64,000 nucleotides of DNA from Rhizobiales bacterium 62-17. GTDB lineage: Bacteria > Pseudomonadota > Alphaproteobacteria > Rhizobiales > Beijerinckiaceae. The notes below the pieces were generated by a model that was given only the letters and a program-made list of their open reading frames with translations, was not told where the DNA came from and searched no databases. A program made the translations under genes and the position numbers. Each line of letters starts with the position of its first letter. Within the stretch, counting starts at the first letter, position 1. The stretch is from contig MKVW01000009.1 of the NCBI GenBank assembly GCA_001898965.1, positions 1,402,410 to 1,466,409 on the forward strand, given 5' to 3'. Below, one piece after another: positions 1-9,700 of this stretch.

Positions 1-1
1 C

Positions 2-49
2 CCGTTCGGCCAACCGCTGATTCCAACCGGCGCGTTTGCCACCGCATAG
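2..49 (+). CDS. C-terminal tail of an upstream gene (partial)
   Basis: Frame 2 is open from the left edge and encodes PFGQPLIPTGAFATA before a TAG at 47-49. It ends 33 bases upstream of phnD on the same strand, with no terminator between, so it is probably the last 15 codons of the preceding gene of the phosphonate operon. In phn operons the gene before phnD is commonly the ATPase gene phnC, but 15 residues are too few to recognise it. Confidence 0.35.
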   Translation, partial: PFGQPLIPTGAFATA

Positions 50-82
50 TCTGTTGTCAATCAAAAACAGGGAAGCCAAGCC

Positions 83-1078
83 ATGACGTTTTCGTTCAAG
101 ACTATCGCGGCGCTATCCGTCGCTTTGACGCTCACCACCACGGCCTATGTTCAGGCCGAGGACATCAACTTCGGCATCATCTCGACGGAATCGCAGCAGA
201 ACCTGCGGCCGAAGTGGGAGCCCTTCCTCGCCGATATGAAGCGCGAGACCGGCCTCGACGTAAAACCCTTCTTCGCGTCCGATTATGCCGGCGTGATCGA
301 AGGCATGCGCTTCGGCAAAGTGCAGATGGCATGGTACGGCAACAAGTCGGCCATGGAAGCAGTCGACCGTGCCGATGGCGAGATTTTCGTCCAGAGCGTC
401 AGCTCCGACGGCAGCCCCGGCTATTGGTCGCTGATCCTGGTGCCCAAGGACAGCAAGCTCGCCACGCTCGATGATCTGTTGAAGTGCGACAAGACCCTGA
501 ACTTCGGTCTGGGCGATGTGAATTCCACCTCAGGCTATCTGGTCCCGACCACGTTCGTGTTCTCCGCCAAGGGGATCGACCCGAAGCAGTGCTTCAAGAA
601 TGTCACCAACGCCAACCACGAGACCAATGCCATGGCAGTGGCCAATGGCCAGGTGAACGCGGCCGCCAACAATACGGAAAATCTGGCGCTGATCGAAAAG
701 AACAATCCTGCCGCTTTCGCCAAGCTGCGCATCCTCTGGAAGTCGCCCCTGATCCCCTCCGATCCGATCGTCTGGCGCAAGAATCTGCCGGAAACGACCA
801 AGGAGAAGATCCGCAATTTCTTCCTGACCTACGGCACCGACAAGTCGAAGGGCAATGCGGCCAAGGAGCGGGAAGTCCTCGCGGCTCTGCAATGGGCGCC
901 GTTCAAGGCGTCGACGAATGATCAACTGCTGCCGATCCGCGTGATGGAACTGACCCGGACCATCGCCAAGATCGAAGCCGACAGCAAACTCTCGGCCGAA
1001 GAAAAGAAGACCCAGCTCGACAAGCTGCGGACTGAGAAGGCCGATTACGAAGCGCGGATCAAGAGCTCGCAGAGCTAA
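83..1078 (+). CDS. phnD: Phosphonate ABC transporter substrate-binding protein PhnD
   Basis: This is the periplasmic receptor that delivers phosphonates to the PhnCE importer. The 331-residue product starts with a classic Sec signal (MTFSFKTIAALSVALTLTTT, cleavage probably after YVQA, about residue 25). The mature part begins DINFGIISTESQQNLRPKWEPFL and contains YAGVIEGMRFGKVQMAWYGNKSAMEA and FGLGDVNSTSGYLVP, typical of PhnD-type binding proteins. The C-terminus is a charged helix (SAEEKKTQLDKLRTEKADYEAR). The ATG has an AGGGAAG ribosome site at about 70-76. phnE follows 69 bases downstream. Length matches the family. No C-P lyase core genes are visible, so whether the imported compound is broken down by that route cannot be seen here. 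Confidence 0.9.
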   Translation: MTFSFKTIAALSVALTLTTTAYVQAEDINFGIISTESQQNLRPKWEPFLADMKRETGLDVKPFFASDYAGVIEGMRFGKVQMAWYGNKSAMEAVDRADGEIFVQSVSSDGSPGYWSLILVPKDSKLATLDDLLKCDKTLNFGLGDVNSTSGYLVPTTFVFSAKGIDPKQCFKNVTNANHETNAMAVANGQVNAAANNTENLALIEKNNPAAFAKLRILWKSPLIPSDPIVWRKNLPETTKEKIRNFFLTYGTDKSKGNAAKEREVLAALQWAPFKASTNDQLLPIRVMELTRTIAKIEADSKLSAEEKKTQLDKLRTEKADYEARIKSSQS

Positions 1079-1147
1079 GCATTGTTGAGGCAATGCCGGC
1101 CACCCGTTGTGGTGGTCGGCAGGCCGCATGTCCATGAGAACCTCACG

Positions 1148-1966
1148 ATGAGCCAGCTCGCCAATCTCACCGCAGCCGGTCAGCCCCGTGTCGAAGTTGC
1201 ACGGGATTGGACGCGCACGATTTGGAACGCCGCGACCTGGGCCGTTCTGGCCATCCTGCTCGTTTGGAGCTGGGGACCGGTGGAAATGTCGCGGTGGACC
1301 TTTCTGTTCACCGATGCCAGCAATATGGCGCAATATGCGCGCGGCTTCAGCCATCCCAATTTCGCCGAGTGGCGCTATTACCTTCACGAAATGGGCGTGA
1401 CCATTCAGATCGCGCTCTGGGGCACGTTCTTGGCGACAGTGCTCGCCGTTCCCTTCGGCATTCTCTCGGCGCGCAATATCACGCCTTGGTATATCGTTCA
1501 GCCGGTTCGCCGCTTGATGGATGCCTGTCGGGCGATTCACGAACTGGTGTTCGCCGTGCTCTTCGTCGTCGCGGTCGGCCTTGGCCCCTTCGCTGGCGTC
1601 ATGGCGCTCTTCGTGCACACCACGGGCATTCTCGCCAAACTGTTCTCCGAAGCGGTCGAGGCGATCGATCCTCGTCCCGTCGAAGCGATCCGCGCAACGG
1701 GCGCTTCGCATCTTCAGGAAGTGATCTTCGGCGTCATTCCGCAAGTCCTCCCCTTGTGGATGTCCTATGCGCTTTATCGTTTTGAATCCAACGTTCGCGC
1801 CGCCACCGTGCTGGGCGTGATCGGCGCTGGTGGCATTGGCCAGGTGTTGTTCGAAAACATTCGTGGTTTCTACTATCCGGAAGCCTCGGCCATGTTGATC
1901 ATCATGCTGATGACCGTCTCGGTCATCGACGTTCTGTCGCAACAACTGCGGAAGGTGTTCATCTGA
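1148..1966 (+). CDS. phnE: Phosphonate ABC transporter permease PhnE
   Basis: Inner-membrane permease, 272 residues from ATG 1148. An upstream TTG at 1082 would add 22 residues unlike the family. It has several hydrophobic segments ([58 protein letters not shown]). The permease coupling loop is clear in the stretch [20 protein letters not shown], followed by [17 protein letters not shown], which would contact the ATPase. The end [26 protein letters not shown] is typical of PhnE. The stop codon overlaps the next start (TGATG, 1964-1968), so translation is probably coupled. Only one permease gene is present, where some phn operons carry two. Confidence 0.91.
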   Translation: MSQLANLTAAGQPRVEVARDWTRTIWNAATWAVLAILLVWSWGPVEMSRWTFLFTDASNMAQYARGFSHPNFAEWRYYLHEMGVTIQIALWGTFLATVLAVPFGILSARNITPWYIVQPVRRLMDACRAIHELVFAVLFVVAVGLGPFAGVMALFVHTTGILAKLFSEAVEAIDPRPVEAIRATGASHLQEVIFGVIPQVLPLWMSYALYRFESNVRAATVLGVIGAGGIGQVLFENIRGFYYPEASAMLIIMLMTVSVIDVLSQQLRKVFI

Positions 1967-2670
1967 TGCGTTACGCGGTGTATTTCACGCCGGAAAAATC
2001 CGATCCCCTGACGATTGCCGCGCAAAACTGGCTCGGCCGTGACGCTTTCAGCGGCGAGGCCATACCCGCGAGCGATCACAACAGGCTGCCGGCCCGAGAT
2101 TTGTGGCATCATACGGCCGAACCGCGCCGCTACGGCTTCCATGCGACACTGGTTGCGCCGTTTCACCTGTCGCCCAATGTTTCGGAGCAGGATCTGCTGC
2201 GCTCCATCGCCGCCTTCGCAAGCACGTGCCGGCCGTTTCATATTCCACGGCTTGAAGTGAAGCGTCTCGGTAATTTCTACGCTTTGACGCCGGCGGAACC
2301 CTGCCAGTCGCTCGATTCTCTGGCTTGGTCCGCGGTCGATCATTTCAACGGTTTGCGCGCGCCGCTGAGCGAAGGCGAAATCCAGCGCCGCAGCTCCGTC
2401 GGCCTTTCGCTGCGCCAGTTCAACTATCTGGTGCGCTACGGCTATCCCTATGTACGCGACGAGTTTCGCTTTCATATGACCCTGACGGGTTCGGTCAGCG
2501 ATGCGCCCGACGGAATCGAAGCCGCGCTCACCGACCATTTCACGCCGATCATCACCGCACCGGTCTGCGTCGACAGCATCACTTTGTTCGTCGAGCCCGA
2601 GCGGGGCGCTCCCTTCACCGTTCACAGCATGCATCGCTTCGAAACTGTCGAAGCCGGAAGGTTATCCTGA
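1966..2670 (+). CDS. DUF1045 phosphonate-operon protein, predicted 2H phosphoesterase fold
   Basis: The 234-residue product belongs to the DUF1045 family that accompanies phn operons in many proteobacteria; its reaction is not established to my knowledge. The sequence shows two H-x-T motifs about 110 residues apart, H59-A-T61 in YGFHATLVAPF and H170-M-T172 in FRFHMTLTG. That is the catalytic signature of 2H phosphoesterases (RNA ligase/cyclic phosphodiesterase superfamily). Its position between phnE and phnM would suit a hydrolase acting on a cyclic or phosphorylated ribose intermediate of phosphonate breakdown, analogous to PhnP; this is inference. It overlaps phnE by one base and ends just before phnM. 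Confidence 0.85.
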   Translation: MRYAVYFTPEKSDPLTIAAQNWLGRDAFSGEAIPASDHNRLPARDLWHHTAEPRRYGFHATLVAPFHLSPNVSEQDLLRSIAAFASTCRPFHIPRLEVKRLGNFYALTPAEPCQSLDSLAWSAVDHFNGLRAPLSEGEIQRRSSVGLSLRQFNYLVRYGYPYVRDEFRFHMTLTGSVSDAPDGIEAALTDHFTPIITAPVCVDSITLFVEPERGAPFTVHSMHRFETVEAGRLS

Positions 2671-2671
2671 A

Positions 2672-3811
2672 ATGCCCATCGAAACTGTTTTCAGAAATGC
2701 GCGGCTCGTCCTGGAAGACGAAATCGTCACCGGATCGATCCTGCTGCGCGATGACGTGATTGCCGCGGTCGACCGGGGCGCGAGCAATACTGGCGAGGAT
2801 ATGGAGGGCGACTATGTCATGCCCGGTCTCGTCGAACTGCACACCGATCATCTGGAATCGCATTATTCGCCGCGTCCCGGCGTGCGCTGGGACAGCCTCG
2901 CCGCGATCCAAGCCCATGATGCACAAGTCGCGGCGTCCGGAATCACGACAGTGCTTGATTGCCTGCGGCTCGGTTCTGACGAGGAAGGTGGCTTTCGCCG
3001 CGGCGAAATGCGAGAGGTCGCCGATGCGTTGGAGACCGCGCGCGACGAACGGCGTTTGCGCGCGGATCACTTGATCCATCTGCGTTGCGAAGTTTCGTCC
3101 GAAGACGTGCTGGAGCAGTTCGAGGACTTCAAGACCGATCGCAACGTCCGTCTGGCATCGCTCATGGACCATGCGCCCGGCCAACGGCAGTTCCAGACAT
3201 TCGAGCAATATGCGCTCTACTATAAGAAAAAGCGTGGATTGAGCGATGAAGCCTTCACGGCTTTCGCCGACCGGCGCCGCGCCGCCTCCGACCTTTATTC
3301 GGCGCGGCATCGGCGCACCATCGCCGAATATTGCAACGACTGCGGCATCGCCACCGCGAGCCATGACGACGCGACGCTGGAGCATGTGGCCGAATCAAAG
3401 GCTTTCGGCGTTCAGGTCGCGGAATTTCCTACCAGTGTCGAAGCAGCGCAGGCCTCGCACGAGGCCGGCATGTCGGTGCTCATGGGCGCCCCGAACATCG
3501 TGCGCGGCAAATCTCATTCCGGCAATATTTCGGCGCGGGAATTGGCGGGCATTGGTGTGCTCGACGTCCTGTCGTCGGATTACGTGCCCTTCAGTCTGAT
3601 CCACGCGCCTTTCGTCTTGTCCGATGGCGAGAATGCCATGCCGCTGGCCAAGACGATCCGGATGGTGACGGCGACGCCGGCCCGCGCTGTTGGTCTTGAT
3701 GATCGTGGCCGGATCGCGGCGGGCCTGCGCGGCGATCTCGTGCGCGTGAAGCGCGTTTCCGGCGTCCCGGTCGTGCGCTCGGTATGGCGCGAGGGGCAGC
3801 GCGTTGCTTGA
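2672..3811 (+). CDS. phnM: Alpha-D-ribose 1-methylphosphonate 5-triphosphate diphosphatase PhnM
   Basis: Amidohydrolase-family enzyme of the C-P lyase pathway that releases pyrophosphate from ribose-1-methylphosphonate 5-triphosphate. It has 379 residues, the usual size. ATG 2672 is chosen because a GGAAGG lies just upstream and MPIETVFRNARLVLEDE is the normal N-terminus; a longer in-frame reading from 2501 runs through the DUF1045 gene and is an artefact. Metal ligands are visible in VMPGLVELHTDHLESHYSPRPG (H57 and H60), with later histidines in SHDDATLEHV and GKSHSGN. The C-terminal RIAAGLRGDLVRV is typical of urease-type amidohydrolases. It overlaps phnN by 8 bases. Confidence 0.93.
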   Translation: MPIETVFRNARLVLEDEIVTGSILLRDDVIAAVDRGASNTGEDMEGDYVMPGLVELHTDHLESHYSPRPGVRWDSLAAIQAHDAQVAASGITTVLDCLRLGSDEEGGFRRGEMREVADALETARDERRLRADHLIHLRCEVSSEDVLEQFEDFKTDRNVRLASLMDHAPGQRQFQTFEQYALYYKKKRGLSDEAFTAFADRRRAASDLYSARHRRTIAEYCNDCGIATASHDDATLEHVAESKAFGVQVAEFPTSVEAAQASHEAGMSVLMGAPNIVRGKSHSGNISARELAGIGVLDVLSSDYVPFSLIHAPFVLSDGENAMPLAKTIRMVTATPARAVGLDDRGRIAAGLRGDLVRVKRVSGVPVVRSVWREGQRVA

Positions 3812-4412
3812 CATTGCCGCCGACCTCAGCGACGCGCAGGCCAAGAGCAAACCGCATGGCGTATTGATTGTTGTCGTCGGTCCCAGCGGGGCCGGCAAGG
3901 ATAGTTTGATCGGCTTCGTGCGGCAACGGCTTGGCGCCGATCCGGTCTTTCTGTTCGTGCGGCGCATCGTGACACGCCCGACCGATGGCGCGACCGAAGA
4001 TCATGACACTCTGACGCCGGACGCTTTTGCTGCCGCGACATCCCAAGGGCAGTTCGCCGTCACCTGGGAAGCCCACGGTTTATACTACGGCATTCCTGCG
4101 AGTGCGGCTGATCATGTGAAGGCGGGGGGCGTAGCCATCGCCAATGGTTCGCGCGCGGCTTTGCCGGCGATCTCGAACGCATTCTATCAGATTGCTGTCG
4201 TGCATGTCACGGCGCGACCAGACGTTCTCGCGCGCCGGTTGGCTGGACGCGGCCGTGAGGATGCACAGAGCATCGAAGCGCGGCTGCGCCGCAACCTGCC
4301 GGAAATGGAAAAGAACGGTACGTGGATCGAGATCGACAATAGCGGCGACCTCGAAACGGCTGGTGAAGCTTTGCTTTCCACCATTCGTCGGATCAAGCAG
4401 TCGGCAGGCTGA
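3804..4412 (+). CDS. phnN: Ribose 1,5-bisphosphate phosphokinase PhnN
   Basis: This kinase converts ribose 1,5-bisphosphate to PRPP, the last step of C-P lyase phosphonate catabolism. The P-loop GPSGAGKDS lies at residues 26-34 in a guanylate-kinase-like fold of 202 residues. FVRRIVTRPTDG and FAVTWEAHGLYYGIP are family signatures. The only reasonable start is TTG at 3804, inside the end of phnM and preceded by GAGGGGC at 3791-3797; there is no in-frame ATG before the P-loop. It is the last gene of the operon and converges on the response regulator gene with a 6-base gap. Confidence 0.88.
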   Translation: MLDIAADLSDAQAKSKPHGVLIVVVGPSGAGKDSLIGFVRQRLGADPVFLFVRRIVTRPTDGATEDHDTLTPDAFAAATSQGQFAVTWEAHGLYYGIPASAADHVKAGGVAIANGSRAALPAISNAFYQIAVVHVTARPDVLARRLAGRGREDAQSIEARLRRNLPEMEKNGTWIEIDNSGDLETAGEALLSTIRRIKQSAG

Positions 4413-4418
4413 GAGGGT

Positions 4419-5096
4419 CTATCCCTCGCTCGCCGACATCATATAACCGACGCCCCGCACAGTGTTGATTTTCACTTGCGCGCCGAGATTGGTGAGCTGC
4501 TTTCTCAAGCGATGGACGTAAACCTCCACGGCATTGGAGCCGACCTCGCCGGCCAGGCCGAAGAGCTGATCTTCCAAATGCTTTTTGGAGACTACGTTTC
4601 CCTTGCGTCGCAGCAGCAATTCTAAAATCGCGAGCTCGCGCGCGGAAAGAAGTTGCAACTTGTCGTCGATCAGAACCTGTCGATCCTCGGTGTCGAACGT
4701 GACGTTCGATAGTTGCAGGGAACGTCCCAAGATCTGGCCCGGACGCCGGAGAAGCGCTTCAAGGCGCGCCACCAACTCTCCAAACTCAAACGGCTTCACA
4801 AGATAGTCGTCGGCGCCGACGCGCAGTCCGTGGATTCGATCATTCACACTTCCACGCGCGGTTAAAATCAAGACCGGCACTGAATCCTTGCGCTGTCGCA
4901 GCTCGCGCAGAATGCTAAGGCCGTCACCGTCAGGCAAACCCAGATCGAGGATCAAGGCCGCATAGCGCGAATTGCGCAGCGCTTCGCGGGCAGCTATCGC
5001 ACTGGCGAGATGATCACTGTCGAAGCCTGCGAGTTTCAAACCGTTCTTCACGAGCTGAGCGAGTTCTGGGCTGTCCTCTACGACGAGCACCCTCAT
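4419..5096 (-). CDS. OmpR/PhoB-family response regulator (orphan)
   Basis: Two-domain DNA-binding response regulator of 225 residues. The receiver domain (1-115) has acidic pocket E7-D8, phospho-acceptor D51 in LILDLGLPDGDG, T79 and K101. The C-terminal winged helix (about 130-223) contains LLSARELAILELLLRRKGNVVSK and NAVEVYVHRLRKQL, followed by INTVRGVGYMM. The start at 5096 is chosen over one 10 codons upstream because AAGGAG sits at the right distance. No histidine kinase gene adjoins it. It is divergent from the RND efflux genes across a 350-base gap, so control of that pump is plausible. Homologues next to efflux pumps often respond to metals or envelope stress. Confidence 0.9.
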   Translation of the reverse strand: MRVLVVEDSPELAQLVKNGLKLAGFDSDHLASAIAAREALRNSRYAALILDLGLPDGDGLSILRELRQRKDSVPVLILTARGSVNDRIHGLRVGADDYLVKPFEFGELVARLEALLRRPGQILGRSLQLSNVTFDTEDRQVLIDDKLQLLSARELAILELLLRRKGNVVSKKHLEDQLFGLAGEVGSNAVEVYVHRLRKQLTNLGAQVKINTVRGVGYMMSASEG

Positions 5097-5447
5097 ATCC
5101 AAACTCTCCTTTGCGCTTACTGGCATAGCAAAAGGACGCCTTGGATGTCACGTGTTCCGACATAATTCCATGCGCAACATCTCCAGTCAGTTTGGTGTAA
5201 GTTTTAAGGCAAAGCCGCGCGCGTAAGGTGGCTGTAATCCGTGCGGTCTATAGTCGGGTCGCGAGATATTGCCGCGGAACCAAGCTTTGCAAAAAGCGCT
5301 CGAGCTCCTCGGAAGCGGTTGTCCGCGCATATGGGATGGCATGAGACGCAAGCGAGTTGCATCGGCGCGGTCATCGCACCGAAACCGAGCGGCTGCGCCG
5401 TCGCAAAACGAAAAGAATCGGCCGATAGGCGGCGCATGGAGTTGAAG
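5097..5447. promoter_or_regulatory. Divergent control region, response regulator / RND efflux
   Basis: This 351-base gap holds no convincing gene; an in-frame extension of the adaptor ORF back to 5241 lacks family sequence and is disregarded. Short TAAG-type repeats occur at 5198, 5205 and 5224 with a related TGTAAT at 5233, and could be OmpR-family half-sites. TATAGT at 5249-5254 is a possible -10 for the rightward operon. None of these is strong on its own. Confidence 0.35.
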
Positions 5448-6695
5448 ATGGTGCATTTCTCTAAGTTGCGCGGTCGGCTCGGTCGCCCTCAAATGGTGAT
5501 CGCGATTGCCGCTGTTTGCTTGGTCTCCACCACGGCTCTCTTCTCTTGGCGTGTCAGCGGGGTTCAGCGCGCGTCTGCTGCTGTCGGCAACTCAAAGAAT
5601 GAGAACGGTTTGTTCCAGCCGACGCAGGCGCAATGGGCCGCCTTATCGGTTGAGCCGGTTAAAGCCGTATCTTTTCGCTCGGAGTTCTCGACCGAAGGAA
5701 AAATCGCGATCGATGAAGACCGGGCTACGCGCATCTATTCCCAATACGGCGGGCGGGTTCTGCAGCTTGCCGTGGGAACAGGCGACAAGGTTCGGAAGGG
5801 ACAGCTGCTGCTCACCATCGAGGCGGCGGACTCGATCGAAACCCAGAAAGATTTCGTATCCGCGCTGGGAGATCTCAACAAAGCCCGCTCTCAGGTCAAT
5901 CTGATGACCATCGCCGAGCGTCGCTTGAACCGGTTGTATCGGGACAAGGCGATGGCGCTTAAGGATCTCGAAGAGGCGCAAGCCAATCTAACCGCAGCGC
6001 AAAACGACGTCAGGACGGCGGAAATCGCGCTACAAGCGGTGCGCAACCGTCTGCGGCTGCTCGGCAAAACCGATGAGGAAATCCACGCCTTCGAGAATAC
6101 GGGAACCATCACGCCGGCGGCGCCCGTCTATTCGCCGATCATGGGTACGGTTCTCCAGCGTCACATTGGACCGGGCCAATATATCGATGCGGGCGCGAGC
6201 AGTGCCGAACCCGCCTTTCTGATCGGCGATGTCTCCAAGGTTTGGTTGGTGGCTTATGTGCGAGAAGCGGATGCCGATCGCGTTCGTGTCAATCAGCCTC
6301 TTTCCTTCACGGTTCTGACTCTGCCAAACGAAACGTTCGACGCGCGGGTCAGCTATGTCGCTTCCTCGCTCGATCCGACGAGTCGGCGTCTCTTGGTTCG
6401 AGCTTCGGTCGACAACCCCCATGGCCGACTGAAGCCGGAGATGTTCGCGCATGCGCGCATCGTCACGGACGAAACGGGGAATTCTCCAGCGGTGCCACGC
6501 GACGCGGTGATCTACGAAGGTGACGCGGCGCGCATATGGGTCGCAAGGAACGATGGCGCCATTGAATTGCGTCACGTCAAACTGGGGCTGGCCAACGGCG
6601 ATCTTATTCAGGTGACGAACGGAATCGCTGTCGATGAGAAGGTGATCACGAGAGGAAGCCTGTTTATCGACCGCGCCGCTTCTCTCGGAAGTTAG
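5448..6695 (+). CDS. RND efflux periplasmic adaptor (membrane fusion protein, CzcB/CusB-like)
   Basis: Adaptor of 415 residues linking an inner-membrane RND pump to an outer-membrane channel. An N-terminal anchor (MVIAIAAVCLVSTTALFSW, about 16-34) is followed by a barrel-sandwich half (GGRVLQLAVGTGDKVRKGQLLLTIE) and a long helical hairpin (about 125-205). The second sandwich half is PAAPVYSPIMGTVLQRHIGPGQYI, then comes a beta-barrel domain (VSKVWLVAYVREADADRVRVNQPLSFTV). ATG 5448 is preferred because GGAG at 5438-5441 sits six bases away; ATG 5436 is possible. The His-rich metal-binding N-terminus of some CzcB proteins is absent. The pump gene begins 41 bases downstream. Confidence 0.88.
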   Translation: MVHFSKLRGRLGRPQMVIAIAAVCLVSTTALFSWRVSGVQRASAAVGNSKNENGLFQPTQAQWAALSVEPVKAVSFRSEFSTEGKIAIDEDRATRIYSQYGGRVLQLAVGTGDKVRKGQLLLTIEAADSIETQKDFVSALGDLNKARSQVNLMTIAERRLNRLYRDKAMALKDLEEAQANLTAAQNDVRTAEIALQAVRNRLRLLGKTDEEIHAFENTGTITPAAPVYSPIMGTVLQRHIGPGQYIDAGASSAEPAFLIGDVSKVWLVAYVREADADRVRVNQPLSFTVLTLPNETFDARVSYVASSLDPTSRRLLVRASVDNPHGRLKPEMFAHARIVTDETGNSPAVPRDAVIYEGDAARIWVARNDGAIELRHVKLGLANGDLIQVTNGIAVDEKVITRGSLFIDRAASLGS

Positions 6696-6736
6696 TCGAC
6701 CTCGCGTTTGTGCTGCTGCCAGAAAGTTCCTGAACG

Positions 6737-9700
6737 ATGCATACCATTATTGAGTCCGTGCTGCGGCTGCGAACGCTGGTGCTCGTCTTGTTCGCCTTGC
6801 TCCTGGTGATCGGTGGAATCACGTTTAGCCGGTTGAACATCGAGGCATATCCGGACCCGGTTCCACCCCTTGTCCAGGTGATCACGCAAAATCCAGGACA
6901 ATCGGCCGAGGATATCGAGCGCTACATTACGATTCCGATCGAAACCGGGTTGACGACGGCTCAGCATCTGACATCGGTCCGCTCGATTTCCCTGTTCGGG
7001 TTGTCCGATATCCGGCTGCAATTCACCTATGATTTTACTTATGATGAAGCGTTGCAGCGTGTCCTCAATCTGCTCGGACAGCTCCCGCCTCTTCAGAACG
7101 GCGCGCAACCCGACATATCGCCTTGGAGCCCGATCGGCGAGATCTATCGTTACCAGCTGGTGGGACCGTCGAACTTCAGTGTGATGGATCTGCGGACGTT
7201 GCAGGACTGGGTCGTCGCCCGTCGGTTTCGCGCCGTTCCCGGCGTCCTCGATGTCTCGAGCTGGGGCGGCAAAACCAAGACATTCGAAGCGCAAATCGAC
7301 TTGAATAAGCTGACGGCTCACGGCCTGACGCTGGCCGAGGTGGTCGAGACGCTCAAGAAGAGCAACGTCAATGTTGGCGGTCAAACGATGAACGTTGGCA
7401 TGCAATCGGCTGTCGTGCGCGGTGTAGGCCTCATTCAGACCATTGACGATATCCGCGATACGATGTTGTCTCAGTCGGGTGCTAACCCCGTGCGCATTCG
7501 CGATATCGCCGATGTGCAGGTAAGCCATCTGCCGCGTCTGGGCATCGCCGGCCGCGATGCGGTTGACGATATCGTTCAAGGCACCGTGCTGATGCGGCGT
7601 GGCGAACAGAGCACGCCGGTCATCGAGCGCGTGAAAGCTGAGATCGAGAAGATCAACAGTTCCGATCTTCTGCCGCCAGGCGTTCAGATCGTTCGCATTT
7701 ACGATCGCAGTGAGCTGATCGGTGTCACCACCCATACGGTATTGTTCAACGTCCTCTTCGGGATCGTGCTGGTCTTTCTGGTTCAATGGCTCTTTTTGGG
7801 GGATCTACGCAGCGCTATCGTGGTAGCGTCGGCCATTCCATTCGCTTTTTTCTTCGCCATCATCATCATGGTCATACGTGGAGAATCGGCGAATCTCCTC
7901 TCGATCGGTGCAATCGATTTCGGGTTGATCATCGATGCGACCGTCATCATGGTCGAAAATATCTTCCGACATCTCTCGCATGCCGTGGGATTGCGTAGGG
8001 CCGGGGAGGCAACGGGTGAGCCCTCGCGGTCCAAGCTTGCCATCATCTATGGGGCGGCAATGGAAGTCAGCCGGCCGATCTTCTTCTCCGCGGCGATCAT
8101 CCTTGCCGGCTTCCTACCGCTGTTCACGTTGAGCGGCGTCGAAGGCCATATCTTTGGACCGATGGCCAAGACCTATGCCTATGCATTAGCCGGCGGTCTC
8201 TTGGCGACGTTCACGGTGGCGCCGGCCTTGAGCGCTTTCCTGCTGTCGGATCGGGTGAGCCACGACGATACGTTTTTTGTTCGGATATTGCGCGGAGCCT
8301 ATCTGCCGGTCCTGCGTGCGGCGCTGCGCAACAAGATGCGAACGGTCGTATTTGCTCTGCTCATGGGCGCGGTCTCGATCATCGCGGGGCGATCGCTGGG
8401 GCTCGAATTCCTTCCCACCTTGGAGGAGGGAAATCTCTGGCTGCGTGCCACGATGCCGTCATCCATCTCTCTTGAGGCCGGCAACGACACGACGAACCGC
8501 ATTCGCCATTATCTGATGCAATTGCCGGAGGTGGATACCGTCGTTTCCCAGCAGGGTCGCACGGATGACGGGACCGATTCCAATGGCTTCTTCAACGCCG
8601 AATTCAACGTGCCCCTGGCACCGAAGTCAAAATGGCGCTCCGGCATGGACAAGCCGACCCTCATCAAGGAGATCGGTGAGACCCTCGGCGCGCAATATCC
8701 CGGTATCGAGTTCAACTTCTCCCAATACCTTCAAGACAATGTCGCCGAGGCGATTTCCGGCGTGAAGGGTGACAATACGGTCAAGGTTTTTGGTCACGAT
8801 CTGAATATGCTGAGGGATACGGCCGAGAAGATCAAAGCCGTCATGAGCACTGTTCCCGGTATCACCGATCTCAGCGTCTATACTTTGCTGGGCCAGCCAA
8901 CGGTGAAGATCGATATCGATCGCTTTGCCGCGGGGCGCTATGGCTTGGCGCCCGGAGATATCAATACGGCGATCCAGACGGCGATTGGCGGCGAGGAAGC
9001 CGGCAATCTCTACGAGCCGACGAGCGATCGTTTCTTCCCGATCATGGTTCGTCTCGCGCCGGAATATCGCAAGAGCATCGAATCTCTGAATCAACTGACG
9101 ATTGGCGTAAAGAACGGCGATACAGACCAGATTTCGCAAATTCCCTTGCAGGCGGTGGCGAAGATCAGCTTGGTCTCGGGCCCATCTTTCATCTATCGCG
9201 AACAACAGCAGCGTTACATCCCAATCAAGTTCAGCGTCCGCGACCGGGATCTGGGTAGCGCGATCCGAGAAGCGCAGCAGCGGGTGGCAGAGTTGAATAT
9301 CCCGGCGGGATATCGCCTCGAATGGGCCGGCCAGTTCGGCAATCTGCAAGATGCGATCAAGCGTCTTCAGGTCATCGTGCCGATTACCGTCCTGTTCATG
9401 GCGGTTCTGCTGTTTGTCAACTTCTCTTCCCTAACGGATACGCTGCTCGGCTTGAGTGTGATACCGATGGCGATGATCGGCGGTATCCTTGCCTTGTTCG
9501 CCACCGGTATTCCATTCAGCGTTTCGGCGGCCGTTGGCTTCATCGCGCTCTTCGGTATCTCGGTGATGGAAGGCATCATTCTTCTCACCCAGTATAACCA
9601 GTTGATTCATCGCGGCGTCGAACGCTCGGTTGCCATCTATGAAGCGTGTGAGGTGCGCTTCCGGCCTGTCATGATGACTTGCATGGCGGCTGGCGTCGGT

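Noticed and set aside
530..1945. Long minus-strand open frame of 471 codons opposite phnD and phnE
   Set aside because: It runs antisense to two well-recognised genes, is rich in D, R, H and G as expected for a reverse-strand shadow in GC-rich DNA, and matches no family.
1..4412. A complete C-P lyase pathway
   Set aside because: Only transport and late-step genes are in view; phnGHIJKL are not present, so no claim of a full pathway is made.
5241..5447. Extended N-terminus of the RND adaptor from 5241
   Set aside because: The added residues lack family similarity and precede the signal/anchor helix; ATG 5448 has a proper ribosome site.
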